Position numbers and translations under genes: made by a program
NCBI GenBank assembly: GCA_030549335.1
Contig: CM060195.1
Location: 13,297,501-13,361,500, forward strand
Length of the DNA: 64,000 nt
DNA from: Pontederia crassipes
Taxonomy: Eukaryota > Streptophyta > Magnoliopsida > Commelinales > Pontederiaceae
Reading direction: 5' to 3'
Notes under the pieces: generated by a model
The model's database searches: none
Seen by the model: the letters and a program-made list of their open reading frames with translations, nothing else
Told to the model about the DNA's origin: nothing
Part shown: positions 36,236 to 47,989 of the stretch, piece after piece
Layout of the letters: every line of letters starts with the position of its first letter
Numbering within the stretch: position 1 is the first letter of the stretch

Positions 36236-36429
36236 ATAATGATATAGCATCAAAACCATGAAAATATTTCTCTGCAAAACATATGTAGATTTCTTTTGAC
36301 ACCACAATTCCATAAGCACAAACACCACAGAAAAGAAAGTGCATCCATATGCTATATGAGAAAGCTGGAATTTTACAGCATATATGGCACAAAAAAGAAC
36401 AGAAAATGGAATAAAATGTATTTATCCTA

Positions 36430-36658
36430 CCATATGCTATATTTATTGCTGTTTCCATTTTATCCCCTGTCAGGACCCATATTTTTATTCCAGCTTTAGA
36501 TAAAGTTTCTATGCAAGCTGGTACTCCTTGAAGCTTATCTCCCATATTTTTATTCCAGCTTTAGATAAAGTTTCTATGCAAGCTGGTACTCCTTGAAGCT
36601 TATCTTCAATTGCGGTGCAACCTATTAATACAAGATCCTTTTCAATAAGCTCTGCCAC
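36430..36658 (-). pseudogene. Single exon of a P4-type ATPase (phospholipid flippase), with internal duplication
   Basis: Read on the minus strand from 36658, after an ATGCAG acceptor, the frame gives [20 protein letters not shown], then [19 protein letters not shown], and after a break [16 protein letters not shown]. These are hallmark motifs of the cytoplasmic hinge/phosphorylation region of plant aminophospholipid ATPases (ALA family), which flip lipids across membranes. A perfect 65-bp tandem duplication (36476-36540 and 36541-36605) shifts the frame. One codon usual in the family (glutamate in DKLQEGVP) is missing. The donor side is GGTAGG near 36433. I find no other exon of this gene nearby, so it is an isolated, non-functional fragment. 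Confidence 0.88.
36476..36605. repeat. Perfect 65-bp tandem duplication in the ATPase exon
   Basis: Positions 36476-36540 are repeated without change at 36541-36605. Since 65 is not a multiple of three, the duplication disrupts the reading frame. Confidence 0.97.
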
Positions 36659-39600
36659 CTGCATGAATTAGTTTTGGGAAGTCATTTTGCGACAAAATAT
36701 ACTTGCTTCCAGCAGTGACATAATAGACTATGTAAAGCTGTTTTTCCTGGGAACATCATTGCCACCTAATCAAGACAAACAGACAGACAGGGAAAACAGA
36801 GTTCATTTAAAATTAGCCAAGTTTCAAGTCTGATGTCAGTCTCTCAGACGGGAACGAAGGGACCTATTTATTTATTATCTATGTTATGCCAGATGTTTTA
36901 TGGATACAAATTATTCAATGTTCGAAATTCTATCATCCTCAACCAAGATTCACTACAGAAGCTACTGTGTCAGCTGTACAAAGAGTCCCGTTTCAATCTA
37001 CATAACTGGCAGTCATTCTTTTCCCTTTAGAAAAAATAATAGTTAATCATGTACCATAGTTCTTGCATCACTAGGAGTGACAGTCTAAATGAAATTCCAA
37101 ACAAAGACAAGATGAGAAACTCCTCATTAGTAGCAAATCATTTCAAAGTCATTTAAGCCGATGCGGAATAGCCAACGATGGAATAACAGAACATTAGACC
37201 TCTGTTATTAGGCATAGAACATATAACTGAATTAGTAGTCTTCCTTGACAATCATTTTTTTAAGTGTGTGAAAACGGTAGACACTTGGAGAGATATAACC
37301 AAATATGCAACGAACATAATATTTGGAACCCTACCCATGAGATTTGACAAGAGGAACCTTCAACTCCTGTTGTCCGAAAGTCATTTTTGCATGGACAGTT
37401 ATTTTCTTCCAGAATTGGCAAGCAGAAGACACAGCAAAAAAGGAATATCAACCAAAAAAATCATTGCACGCATTAAACGTAACTCATTGTTCACTTTTGA
37501 GTGCAGTGAAACTCCCTTGTTAACATAACAAATGTTCAAGTTAACCATCCATCTCCAATTAGTCACACCCAAAAGCTGTATGGAATAAGGAAGCTATAAC
37601 AAGGTCATAACATTCAAGTGTGGAAACTGATCATGAGAATGAAATTTACTGCCTAATTCCAAAGAAATGAAGACAAGATCAGAAACTCCCTTTTAGTAAC
37701 AAATCATTTCACATTCGTTTCAGCCAATGGCGATATGAACGAACCATAAACTCTGTTAGAGGAAAAGAACATATAACTGAATTAGTAATCTTCCTTGGCA
37801 ATCATTCTTTTTTTCTGAGTGAAAATGCTAGACAGTAAATTTTCCAAAGAACATAATATTTTAAACCCCCTTCTACCCATGAGATTTGTCTAACATTCAG
37901 CATCCGTGGGCCTAGAAAGAAATTTTGGCACCTCCAGTTATTTGTTTCCAGAGCTAGCAAACAAATAAATAGCAAAAAAACTGTCAACCAAAGAAGTATT
38001 TCAGGCAAAAATCAATCAATAGTTTGTAATATTGGTAAATCAAGGGAGATCTCTGCATGACTACCAGCAGCTTGTAGTGATGTTTTTTTTACCCTAAAAA
38101 TATAGTTTATTGCATGCACAAAACATAAGTTAACCTTCAATTCTGATTGCATGAAAAGTAAAAACCCCTTGTAAATAAGGCCAATTGGTTTCATTAGCTT
38201 CACTTCTAGTCCTATGACCTTGTCCAAGGGGACATTTTGCATATCCAGTTGGCTGCAAAAAATACACCAGGAAGTACACATAAATTAAAACCTCGTTGTA
38301 AAATTCAGTGCTGGACTCTTAATTGATAAAAATTAGAAACCCCTTTTCAATAACAGACTGTTTCCAATTATAGCTTCAACCAATGATATAGAAGTCATTG
38401 AAACCATGAAACCATTTTTCTGCAAAACATACATTACTTGAATCAGAAGGAATGTTAGTCTTGATAAAATTCAATATGAGATGCATATACTATATTTGAA
38501 ACTCCATTATATTCCTCTCCAATTAGCACCATTGTATTCCTCTCCCTTCCAGAGATGAATTGTTTCAAATTAAGTTTCTAGCAACCATGGAAAACGGATC
38601 CATAGACATCTATGTCAGGCAAAAAACATATATTAGTAGGATTGCTAGACAATTATGGGATTTCTTTGGAGAAAGAATGCTAGACAATCATGAGATATAA
38701 TCCAAAATATGCAAAGAGCACAATATTTGAAACTCCCTTCTTCTTCTACCCATGTGATTTGGCAATCATCTTACGAGGGAACCTTCAACTTTGGTTGTCC
38801 AAGAAAGTAATTTTGGCAAGGACAGTTATTTGCTTCCAAAATTTGCAAGCAGAAAACACGGCAGAAAGGATGTCAACCCAAAAATTATTGTACACGTTAA
38901 ACATAACTAAATGTTTACTTCCGAGTGCTGGGATGTTAGAAATGCCACTCAACGGACTCATTGGTTTCATTAGTCAGTCTTCAAACCCTGTGAACTCGGT
39001 CCAAGGAAAATTTTTGCACATCCAATTGGCTACAAAAGATGCAGCAACCAATAAAAGTTGATTAAAAATTTGTCTAGAGCAAGGAACATTATTCATTGCT
39101 GGACTTTAACCAATGAAGATTAGATTGTTTATAATTGGTTTGCCACAACGATATAGAAGTCCTCAAAACCATGAAAATATTTCTCTGCTAACCATATGTT
39201 ACTTGAATCACTGGGAGTGACAGTCTAAATGAAATTCTTTGTGCAATATGTATAGCATGCTTGAAACTCCCTTCTACTCCAACAAGAAGAACAATAATTT
39301 GAATCCAAAATTTACTGCTCTTGGAACACAAAACCTTACAGCCTAGTTCCTACCTAACTAAAAAAATGTAGAAGAGAATTTCAACTGGTTTCATCCACAG
39401 CTGCACCCAAAAGATGTGTTTAAAAAGGAAAGCTCCAACAAAAACATAACATTCAAGTTGAAACTTATTGTAAGAATGAAATGGCTGTATAATTCCATAC
39501 AAATGAAGACAAGATCAGGAACTCCCTTTTAGTAACAAATTATTTCAAATTCATTTCAGCCAATGACAGAATAACGGAACCATAGACCTCTGTTATAGGC

Positions 39601-40749
39601 AAAGAACATATAACTGAATTAGTACTCCTCCTTGACAATCATATTTATAAAGAGAGAGTGCGAAAACAATATAACCAAATATGAAGTGAACATAATGTTT
39701 GAAACCCCCTTCCACCCATGAGATTTGTCAAACGTTCAACTCCGGTGGCACTAGAAAATAATTTTGGCACCTCCAATTATATCTTTCCAGAACTAGCAAA
39801 CAAAGAAATAGCAAAAAGATGTCAACCAAAAAAAAATATTGCAGGCAAAAATCAATAATTCATCATATTGATAAATCAATGCACCAGCAAATAAAATTTA
39901 ACCATAAACAAATGAAGATGAGATCAGAGACTCCCCTTTAGTAACAAATTATTCGAAATGCTTTTCAGCAAAATGACAAAAAAAAAATGGATCCATACGC
40001 CCTCTTTGTAACATCAAAATTTAGTACCCAAATCCTAGCAAACTAAGAATAGAAACTCTTTGTAACAATGGCAAACAATGGTTTGGTAGGATGGTTGAAA
40101 ATGCAAAATATCTGAAACTCCCTTCTACCTCTAATTTGCTGCTCCCACAACATAGACAAGTCTGTATGATAAAGTACAATAAACACTCCTAAAATAGATA
40201 AACTCCGTTTGTTCCCTGAAAAATTTTAGTAGTGCTTCTTCTAGAAAAGATATAGAGAAGAGGATAGTGCGATAAAATCAAAATAATTCAGGAAAATTCT
40301 GAATTACGTCACTGGCTTCATTAAGTCGAATGAAACAGTTAAATCATATGTCAAATAAGAAAGGTTCTCACATGAAATAAAATAAACTTTCAACGGATGA
40401 AGATGAGAACGAAATACCAATACTTCTTGGAGGCGGAAAAGCAATCCAAATTATTTCTTCTATACCAAAGTGATTCGTCTTAATCATCCAAACAAGAAAT
40501 TTGAAAATTCCAAGGAAACGGCTCAGCTGTTCAATTAAGACTGAGAAAACGAAAGCTTTCCGATCGAATTGCAAAATTTCTCGAAAAGAGAAATCAGAAA
40601 CCTAATCAAATAGGAAAAACATGGAAAATATCGAGCACCCTTCCTCCTCTATGATCGAAGTCGCAAGAAAAATCAACTGCATACTTCTTTCGTGCCAATT
40701 CTTCAGAAGTTAAAATGACACCGAGATGGGTGAAAAGATAATGTCAATC

Positions 40750-41062
40750 GTTGGACTTTAATTACTGGCATAACCGTAGAGGAGACCTATCAATCAGGCG
40801 TAATTCACTCTGAATCGCATGAAACGGATCGCAGAAATAATATAAAAGAGAGCAAGGAGAAGCAAATTCGATATCGATCTGCAGAAAGCGGCGACACCCG
40901 GCAAACCCGAAAGACGAGAAAAGCAACCGAAGGCGCAGTTCAACACCGATCTCCTGAGGCGCAATCAACAGGCGAAGAAATCGAAAACCAAACCCTCGCA
41001 CCAAGAAAGAAGAAGTCACAACGCCACAGAACCGCCAGGCGGAGCCCAAAAACGAACGCGCA
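40750..41062 (-). other. Probable 5' untranslated exon of a minus-strand transcription unit
   Basis: This stretch is much richer in GC than its surroundings and lies directly downstream (minus direction) of a good TATA box. It reads like a plant 5' leader, with CT-rich runs on the minus strand and no protein motif in any frame. A minus-strand frame of about 95 codons from 41049 has no recognisable domain, and I do not call it coding. A possible splice donor follows near 40765. Any coding body would lie to the left, where only the repeat array and the isolated ATPase exon are found. Confidence 0.45.
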
Positions 41063-41085
41063 CGGATTCAAAAGAAGGGGGGCGT

Positions 41086-41095
41086 TATTTATAGA
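41086..41095 (-). promoter_or_regulatory. TATA box, minus strand
   Basis: TCTATAAATA on the minus strand, about 30 bases before a GC-rich leader. The 41110-41345 segment upstream is also GC-richer than average and may hold promoter elements. Confidence 0.55.
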
Positions 41096-41344
41096 GGCCG
41101 GGTTTGTTTAGAATTAATCGACGGTCACTATGAAAGTTTGCGGGACCAACGGACGGGCCGATGGCGATTTCAAAGGCGGTTGTTGTCGACTTGGATTCGG
41201 TCTCCATCTCCTGGTAGCGTTGGGAAAGAAAGCGGGAAGAACGCGCACACAGAGAGCAATGCCAACTCATTGTCGGCATTGGATTCGTCATCAAAACCAA
41301 TGTTAGCGATGAGACCGGAGTCCTTACTCGATGGTTGTTAGACC

Positions 41345-43010
41345 GATTCAATCAAATTCGATCGAATTAAATAATATTATTTACAATAATTATAAAAATA
41401 TTATATAATTTATATAATATAATATATAAATATTATACCAATAATCTATTAAAAACTAATATAACATAATTTTATTTATTAGAAGTTTTAATGATGATAA
41501 ATAATAATAATTAACATATAAATATAAATAAATTATTATTAATTTAGTATATATTATTTATTGATGATAGATGTTATATTAATAAATTTTTTATTTTAAT
41601 GTTAATCAATTTTGAATACCTGTTTCAATTCCTAATTTTATACGTTCTCTCCTTTTTTATATTTCTTTTCTTTTTTAACTTTTCTATTTTAATCATTTTT
41701 TTAATTTTTTTTCAAAATTTGAATTGAATTGGATTGAACCAGTTTAACTAACTCGGTTCAACCGATTTTGACTAGTTCAATATCAAAAATTATTTTGATA
41801 TCAAATCGAACTGAATTATCAGCTCACGATTGAAGTCGTGAACCGATTGATTCGATTTTGATAACATTGATCAAAATCATGATCCGCATGGACAAAAATT
41901 TTCTCGCATTTAATTGCTATATAATCATGATAGGATAATATTTAAGAATAATAGAAAGATAAATTTTTGGCACGTAAGTATGATAATATGACAACGAAAG
42001 ATAAATCTATAAACATTACGGAGTAAATTATACTAAAATAAGATGACACAGACATTTAACATTAATTCAATAGTAGTTAATTATGATAATAAGCCGATTG
42101 AGTTTGAGGCAAAAAAGTTTCGGTCGATCCTAAAACAATAAATCAAATCATTTGAATAATCAGATTATAATTTGTGTATAACTTTAACTCTTTTTACAAA
42201 AATAGAGAATTTAAGAAGATCATGAATATTAAAATAAAATACTATTTGGAAATAGAGGATTTTGGCATATTAAACTAAAATGTGAGGAGGAGGAGGAGGA
42301 GAGAATGCTTAGCCAAAAAGATAGTCTACAAAGATAAAAAAAATTAAAATAAAAAACCTTCAAATTATTTCAATATACTATAGGTGAAATTACTTCGGGT
42401 TGAGTTGATTCTTTTATCCAAAAAAGACATTCACTATTTTTTGAGTTAATTCTTAGTAAATTTTTATTTTTAAGTAGTTTTAGGATGATCTTTGAAACTA
42501 AAAAAAATGTCTCAAACCATTTAAAAAAAATAAAAATCATCCTCTAATGTATTAGTTTTTCCGGATGATTTTTAGTGTTGTACAATTATTTTTTAAAAAT
42601 TTTAATAAATTAAAATTATATAAAAATATTTAATTTCTATAAATAAATATAAAATATATATTAAAATTTTAAAGTTACTAAATTATAGTTCCATAATATG
42701 ATAAAAATATGAAATTACATACACAAATTATAAATATACAATAAAAATTGATAACTTATGAATTAATCATATAAATAAAATATTCATAAATAGAAAATGG
42801 ACTCCATGAACTCATTTTTTTAGTGTGGATCTAATTTTAGAAGATGAAATTCAATCTATTAGAAACTACCATAAATCATATTCAGGGTCCTATTTTTTTT
42901 AATTTTTTATTTAATTTTGTTAGGTCGAGTAGATTTTTAGGGTTAATGTTTTTTTCATACACCCATACAATATACGCTATAGATGAATTTAGACAAACAA
43001 AAGTATAACT
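41345..43010. other. Low-complexity AT-rich stretch
   Basis: Long runs of A/T-rich sequence with no recognised gene. A short (GAG)n tract lies at about 42281-42302. Confidence 0.7.
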
Positions 43011-43011
43011 A

Positions 43012-43013
<2 letters not shown>

Positions 43014-43042
<29 letters not shown>
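43014..43042. repeat. (TA)n microsatellite
   Basis: About 14 TA units. Confidence 0.95.
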
Positions 43043-43045
<3 letters not shown>

Positions 43046-44065
43046 GTAAAATTAGAAAATAGGTATAATGTTGGTGTGCTCATCTTTCATCCAAAAATAT
43101 TTGGATAAATTCAATAAATACCCTCCAACTTTACCTCTTTTCCAACTATATTCTACGACTTTACTTTATAACCAAACTTCTCTCTATATTTTGTATATAA
43201 GTATTATAGGAAATTATAAAATAGGTCATTTACTAGTTACTATGCCTTAAAATTTGGCCCAACAATCTCCCTCTTTATTATGAAGACAAATCGAGAAATA
43301 TGAAAAATATATAAGTTACGAAAAAGTTATAAAATTCATGTAAAATCAATTTTACTCCCCCTAACATTTAGCTTTTCTTATAATGTAGATATTCACATAA
43401 ATATTAATTGTAAGGTGCGCATCGTATAATGTTATATGCAGATTATATTTCTTCTATATTTCTCCCCCTTTTATTTCATCAAAAAGAATAATTTGTATAT
43501 GAAGCATATAAGAAACCATATGTAAGTCCCTCTTAATCATATTTTCAAAAAATTTATTGTTTCCCTTTTGTCATATGATAGAGATGTAAAGTATTGCATC
43601 ATAAAGATTTAAAAGATAACTCCCCCTAAATTATGGCTATTTTATAATGAATACCAATTTATGAAAGCCACATAAAAATATATTAAGAACCAAAATTTTG
43701 CATAAAACTTTGATACAATAATGATATGTGAAAATAAGGTTGAAAATTTTAACACGCTCCCTCTATCATTATGATCAAATTTCTTTGTTTCTTTCTTTTC
43801 TTTCAAAGAAATAGTAATTTGAAATTTTGAGTAAGATCAAGAAATAGGCTTAACACTTAAGAACCATAAAAAAACAAGAGTATAAACAATGATACTTTTT
43901 ACCATAATATTTGTGCATTCACATTTTTATTTTTACTCGTCCTTTTCTTTACAAGTGAGGCAAAAATAATCAAGTAATTTTTGGTACCCAAACTTTTTTG
44001 GGTCCTATTTTGTTAGACAATGTTCCTTTCGGAATCCAAATCATGCATGTGATGATTTTCTTATT

Positions 44066-45475
44066 TTACATTGATATGCATAATGACAATAACATCCACA
44101 TGTAAACATTTGAGATGTGATTTTCTACCATATGAATGATTGGATTCCAATAAGAATTTTCATGTGCAAACTGATTCCTAAGATTGCTTTTCGTTATATG
44201 AGAAATAGTCTTATTGCTATTTTGTGTATTTTTCAAAGAGACATTTTCTTGTTTTAGTTTTTCTAATGAACATGCTAGTTTTACAATTTCACATGCATGT
44301 GTAATTTTTAAACTTTCAATTTCATTTTTGATATTTTCATTTTCCATAAAACATCTATCCTTTTCTACTTTTAATTTTTCACTCTCGTGTATTAATTTTT
44401 CATTTTCCTCTTTAATTGAAAAATATCTTTTTATGAAGGAGGAAAGTTCTTCATTCACATCTAAAGAAATATTTTCGTCGAAAAAACTCGATGAGTCATT
44501 ATTTGAAATTGAAAGACTATATATTACCTCATCATTGTGAGCCATTAAGCATAGATATGCATCCTCACTAGAAGAGAGTCATTTGATTCATCTTCACTTG
44601 ACTCTTTATATTTCTTCTTCTTATCCTTTTAAGATGTCTCCTTTTTGTCTTTCTTTATGGGATTTGAGTGATGTTTATATAATCCTCTTTTTGCCTTCTC
44701 ACTTTAGATTTCATCAACTTGAAATATTTGTCAAGCTTTCTTGTATAGCGGACGAGTTTTTTTTCGTCCACTTCTTCTTCACTTGAGTCATCTTCATTTT
44801 CGCTTAATTTCAAAGCCAATATCTTCTTTTTGGGAGCATTGGATTCTTCTTCTTCTTGAATTCCGATCTCATAGGTTAGAAGTGAACCAATAAGATTATT
44901 AAAATATAATTTATTCAGATCCTTTTCTTCGATCACCGTATTTTTTTTATGCCATTGGGAGTAGAGAGACCTAAGAATCTTTTCACTTTTTGAGAGTTAA
45001 TTCTCGACTCGCTCAAAGAGGCTAAGCCATTAACAATATCATTAAATCGAGCAACCATATCATTTATGGATTCATTTTCATACATCTTGAAAGAATCATA
45101 TTGATGATTCAAAATATTTAATCTACATTCTTTGACTTTATCCATTCCTTCATAAGTAGTAATAAGTTTCTTCCAAATTTCGGTTGCACTTTCACAATTA
45201 GAAATTCGATTAAATTCTGTTGAATCTAAGGCACAATAAAAATATTCTTTGCTTTTCAATCCAATTTTGAAAAAAATTTATGTCTTTCGTCATGTTCGAA
45301 AGGTAATTTTTCATGTAAATAATAGTCTTTTTCAATAATATCCCACATGTTTATATCAATAGAACATATGTAGGCTTGAATCCTAATTTTCCAATATGCA
45401 AAATTTGATGCATTTAAAAGAGGGACGACTAATTGATTGTCCTTCGGCAAAAACAATTCCACTTGATGCCATAGC
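44066..45475 (-). pseudogene. copia gag remnant (UBN2/DUF4219-like), frameshifted
   Basis: On the minus strand, from about 45475: LNASNFAYWKIRIQAYI and WDIIEKDYY (N-terminal gag motif), then FYCALDSTEFNRISNCESA, EIWKKLITTYEG, ESINDMVARFNDIVNGL and DLNKLYFNNLIGSLLTYEI. These are the usual order for the UBN2-type gag of SIRE/Maximus copia elements. An acidic EDDSSEEE stretch follows, and after a break MAHNDEV leads into a lysine/glutamate-rich, coiled-coil-like region. At least three frameshifts separate the pieces (near 45258, 44935 and 44600). A CCHC zinc knuckle is not visible where it would be expected around 44600. The protein would form the particle shell but cannot be made here. Confidence 0.88.
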
Positions 45476-45563
45476 TCTTAAGATGGTTAGATTTTAAAAA
45501 AATGATTAAATCTTAAAAATATTAGATCTAAAAATGATTAAATCTTAAAAATAAAAGCAACCC

Positions 45564-45575
45564 GCTCTGATACCA
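45564..45575 (-). other. Primer-binding site for initiator tRNA-Met
   Basis: TGGTATCAGAGC on the minus strand, two bases inside the LTR border. This is the standard plant retrotransposon primer site and fixes the orientation of the element. Confidence 0.93.
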
Positions 45576-45577
45576 AT

Positions 45578-46889
45578 TGTAGGACCCCAAATGACACCAA
45601 GGGGGAGGGGGGGGGGGTGAATTGTGTTCTATAGAAAATATCAATTTCACAAAAACATCGCGGAAGTACACAACCGATTTGTTAATTCTTTTATATCAAA
45701 GCAATTCAGATAATAAACATAATATGAGAGGGAGTGAAAGAGAGAGAAAATCAAACACAAACACAAGATGGTTGTTGACGAGGTTCGATCACACCTTGGC
45801 CTATGTCTCCGCTCCGACTTCTCAAGCTCGAGATAGCTGGAGATTGATACCCCTTTCTGAAGGGGGATCCCGTGGCAAGGATCGTAGCGGCATTTTACGT
45901 CCTACATCTAAGCACTTCCTTTGTTCCAAATGGGGCAATGAAGAAAGCCCTTTACATCGACCACTTTTTTTTCACTTCGAGAGGCAAGGCAACCTCTCCT
46001 CCTAGGAAGCTAATCTTTTCTATCGCTCAAGAGGTAAGATGTGGAATCTCTTTTACACAGGAGCTCTCACAATCTTTTTGAAAAATAGTTTCTCTCTTTG
46101 ACAATAGAACACTCACAAGAAAAGAAGAGAGAAAGAAAGAAAGCTCTAAATGATAACTTCAAGAGAAATAATCTTCTTTTGATTTCTTGAAATTTTGCTT
46201 CAATGCTTTGATGGGTGCCATTATTTCTAACTTTGGTACTCCTTTTATAGGCTTTAGCATGTGAAAAATTCGTCCAGAATTTATTACACATTTTCTCCTT
46301 GAAATATAGCCATTACTATTCATTTCAGTAATGGACCGATCGATCGCATTTATGGGCCGGTCGACCGGTCTATATGACAGTTGGCTCATTTTCTTCATTA
46401 ACCATAGCTGATCGATCGATCACATTAATGGACCGGTCGACCGGTCTGTATAACCGTTGCGCTCATTTGCTCAGTTACTACAGCTGGTCAGTCGACCAGA
46501 CTATCGACCGGTATTGGCTTGACATCGTCCGGAGTAGGCTCAGTATTGGTCAGTCGACCGGCATCTTCATTCGGTCGACCGGTATTGTCTCGACCGACCT
46601 TCTTTACTTCGACCGATAGGTTGACCGACCTGCATTGTTTTGATGATAAATTTCTGCACAGTTATCCAAATTAGATAATCTTGAATTCTATGGATATCTA
46701 ATAGGATTCTCTACAACTTTGATATTTATGATTAATCCAGAATCTAATCATATCATAGTTAATTATTTAATCAAAGTGTAGTTCATGAAGTTATCCATTT
46801 TATTTAAACTTTTTCAGCATTTAACTTTAATCTTTCGAGATTTGTATCATAAAAATATAATATAAAGCATTAAAACTTTGACCCAACAA
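45578..46889 (-). mobile_element. 5' LTR of the deleted copia element
   Basis: On the minus strand it starts TGTTGGGTCAAAG at 46889 and ends GGTCCTACA at 45578, 1312 bp. It carries a G-run near 45607-45618 (plus view), the CACTCACAAGA block, the TTACTATTCATTTCAGTAAT stretch near 46311, and a CGACCG/GGTCGACCGG cluster at 46336-46635. It is clearly related to 26049-27371. Confidence 0.9.
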
Positions 46890-47570
46890 ACTTGTCCAAC
46901 ATTTATGTGTTTTACTTTTGAGTCAGGCAATTTATTTTATTTTCTATAACATTGGTTGAGTTTATGTTTGTTTGAAATATCTTATATGATTAATGGCTTA
47001 ATGTTGCACTATATTTTATTTTATTCTAAAATATTTTATGGACTAATTATGTAATTTAAACTTTGAAGTGAAGAATTACAAATGATGTGTGTAGCAAATG
47101 AATTATGCATCTTGATATAAAAATTGTTCATGTATGACTAATTAAAGAAACATGATGTGTCTGGAATACTATACATGTTCAATTACACATGCACCGAGCT
47201 TATATTATGTTGTTAGTTTTAAGATATTATAATTTTATGTGAAACTTTTATGGTCTATAGGACTAAATTAAAAAGTATTTTAATTTAGTTATTTATTGTC
47301 TTTGGGATTACATTTGATGATTATGCTATTATTTGACAAAGATAATAGAGATTTATTTCATATTAATTACTTTGTATTTTTAATTAAATATGTACATAAA
47401 CTTTATGAATTTATAAAACGAATATATGTTTCGAGTCAACCGAGTTTACATGGACAAGCATTACATTTCTCTTCTCCATATGCCACTGTCCTACATGACA
47501 AAATACCTCATTTCTAACATTATAATATAATAATACAAAATAATTTAAAATAATTAATGAAAATAATAAA
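46890..47570. other. AT-rich stretch, nothing recognised
   Basis: No gene or repeat that I can support. Confidence 0.6.
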
Positions 47571-47574
47571 ATAA

Positions 47575-47690
47575 AGAGGGGGGTGCAGCCCCCCTCTCCT
47601 CTCCCTTCACCAGCCTCGATGCCGGAGGGAGAGGGGAAGGGGATAGTGACGCCCTCTCATGCCACGCTGGTGAAGCGAAGGGGAAGCGTC
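47575..47690. repeat. GC-rich patch with a 9-bp-arm hairpin
   Basis: AGAGGGGGG at 47575-47583 pairs perfectly with CCCCCCTCT at 47589-47597 around a 5-base loop. The following 100 bases are rich in GAGGGAGAGG and CTCTCC runs. No coding sequence is visible. Confidence 0.8.
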
Positions 47691-47989
47691 GACCTAGCAT
47701 TGATTTTTTTTATCATTTTCATCCCAAATCCGTCCACCTTTTGAGAATCTTGAAATTAAAAAAAGTGTATTTAAAAAATTTCAAATAATAACTTATAGGG
47801 TTGGATGAAGTGAATCAACTATGAATCAAATGAAACAATAATATGCAAATATAACTCGCTTTATATGAAATTATCAACTCTCCTAAACATAGTTCTTGCT
47901 TGTCCTAAAAAAAGTGTTATTATCATAGCCAAATATTTCGACACAATATTACAACACACACACACACATGACATAATGTATGTGTAGCA

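Larger units (their letters stand above)
32580..40200. repeat. Array of diverged, interleaved direct repeats, unit about 2 kb
   Basis: Several anchor motifs recur in the same orientation. AAATTTACTGCTC is near 32639, 34883 and 39308. The block around TCCA..TG.CTGCAA..AA.GCACCAG is near 33497, 34622, 35428, 35991, 38247 and 39019. AATTCCAAA.AAATGAA.ACAAGAT is near 32881, 35159, 37092, 37652 and 39492. TTAGTAGTCTTCCTTGACAA-like stretches follow several of these. Unit order is partly scrambled and copies are strongly diverged. I find no protein family in the repeated blocks on either strand; short minus-strand frames are not conserved between copies. The array lies leftward of the minus-strand promoter-like region at 41.09 kb, so it could be the body of a decayed transcription unit. 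Confidence 0.75.
43265..46889 (-). mobile_element. Deleted SIRE/Maximus-like Ty1/copia retrotransposon
   Basis: Read on the minus strand: 5' LTR (46889-45578), primer-binding site, a broken gag region, then a non-coding tract with repeated polypurine runs (AGGGGGAG-type, near 43359, 43466, 43622 and 43757). It ends in AATAAAGAGGGAGAT directly before TGTTGGGCC at 43264, which looks like the polypurine tract and the start of a 3' LTR. Multiple polypurine tracts are known from SIRE-group elements. Protease, integrase, reverse transcriptase and RNase H are absent, so pol was deleted. The 3' LTR resembles the 5' LTR only over its first 25 bases or so. Confidence 0.8.

Noticed and set aside
41138-41341. 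Plus-strand open frame of 67 codons
   Set aside because: It lies in the region upstream of a minus-strand TATA box, is Ser/Arg-rich and shows no motif.
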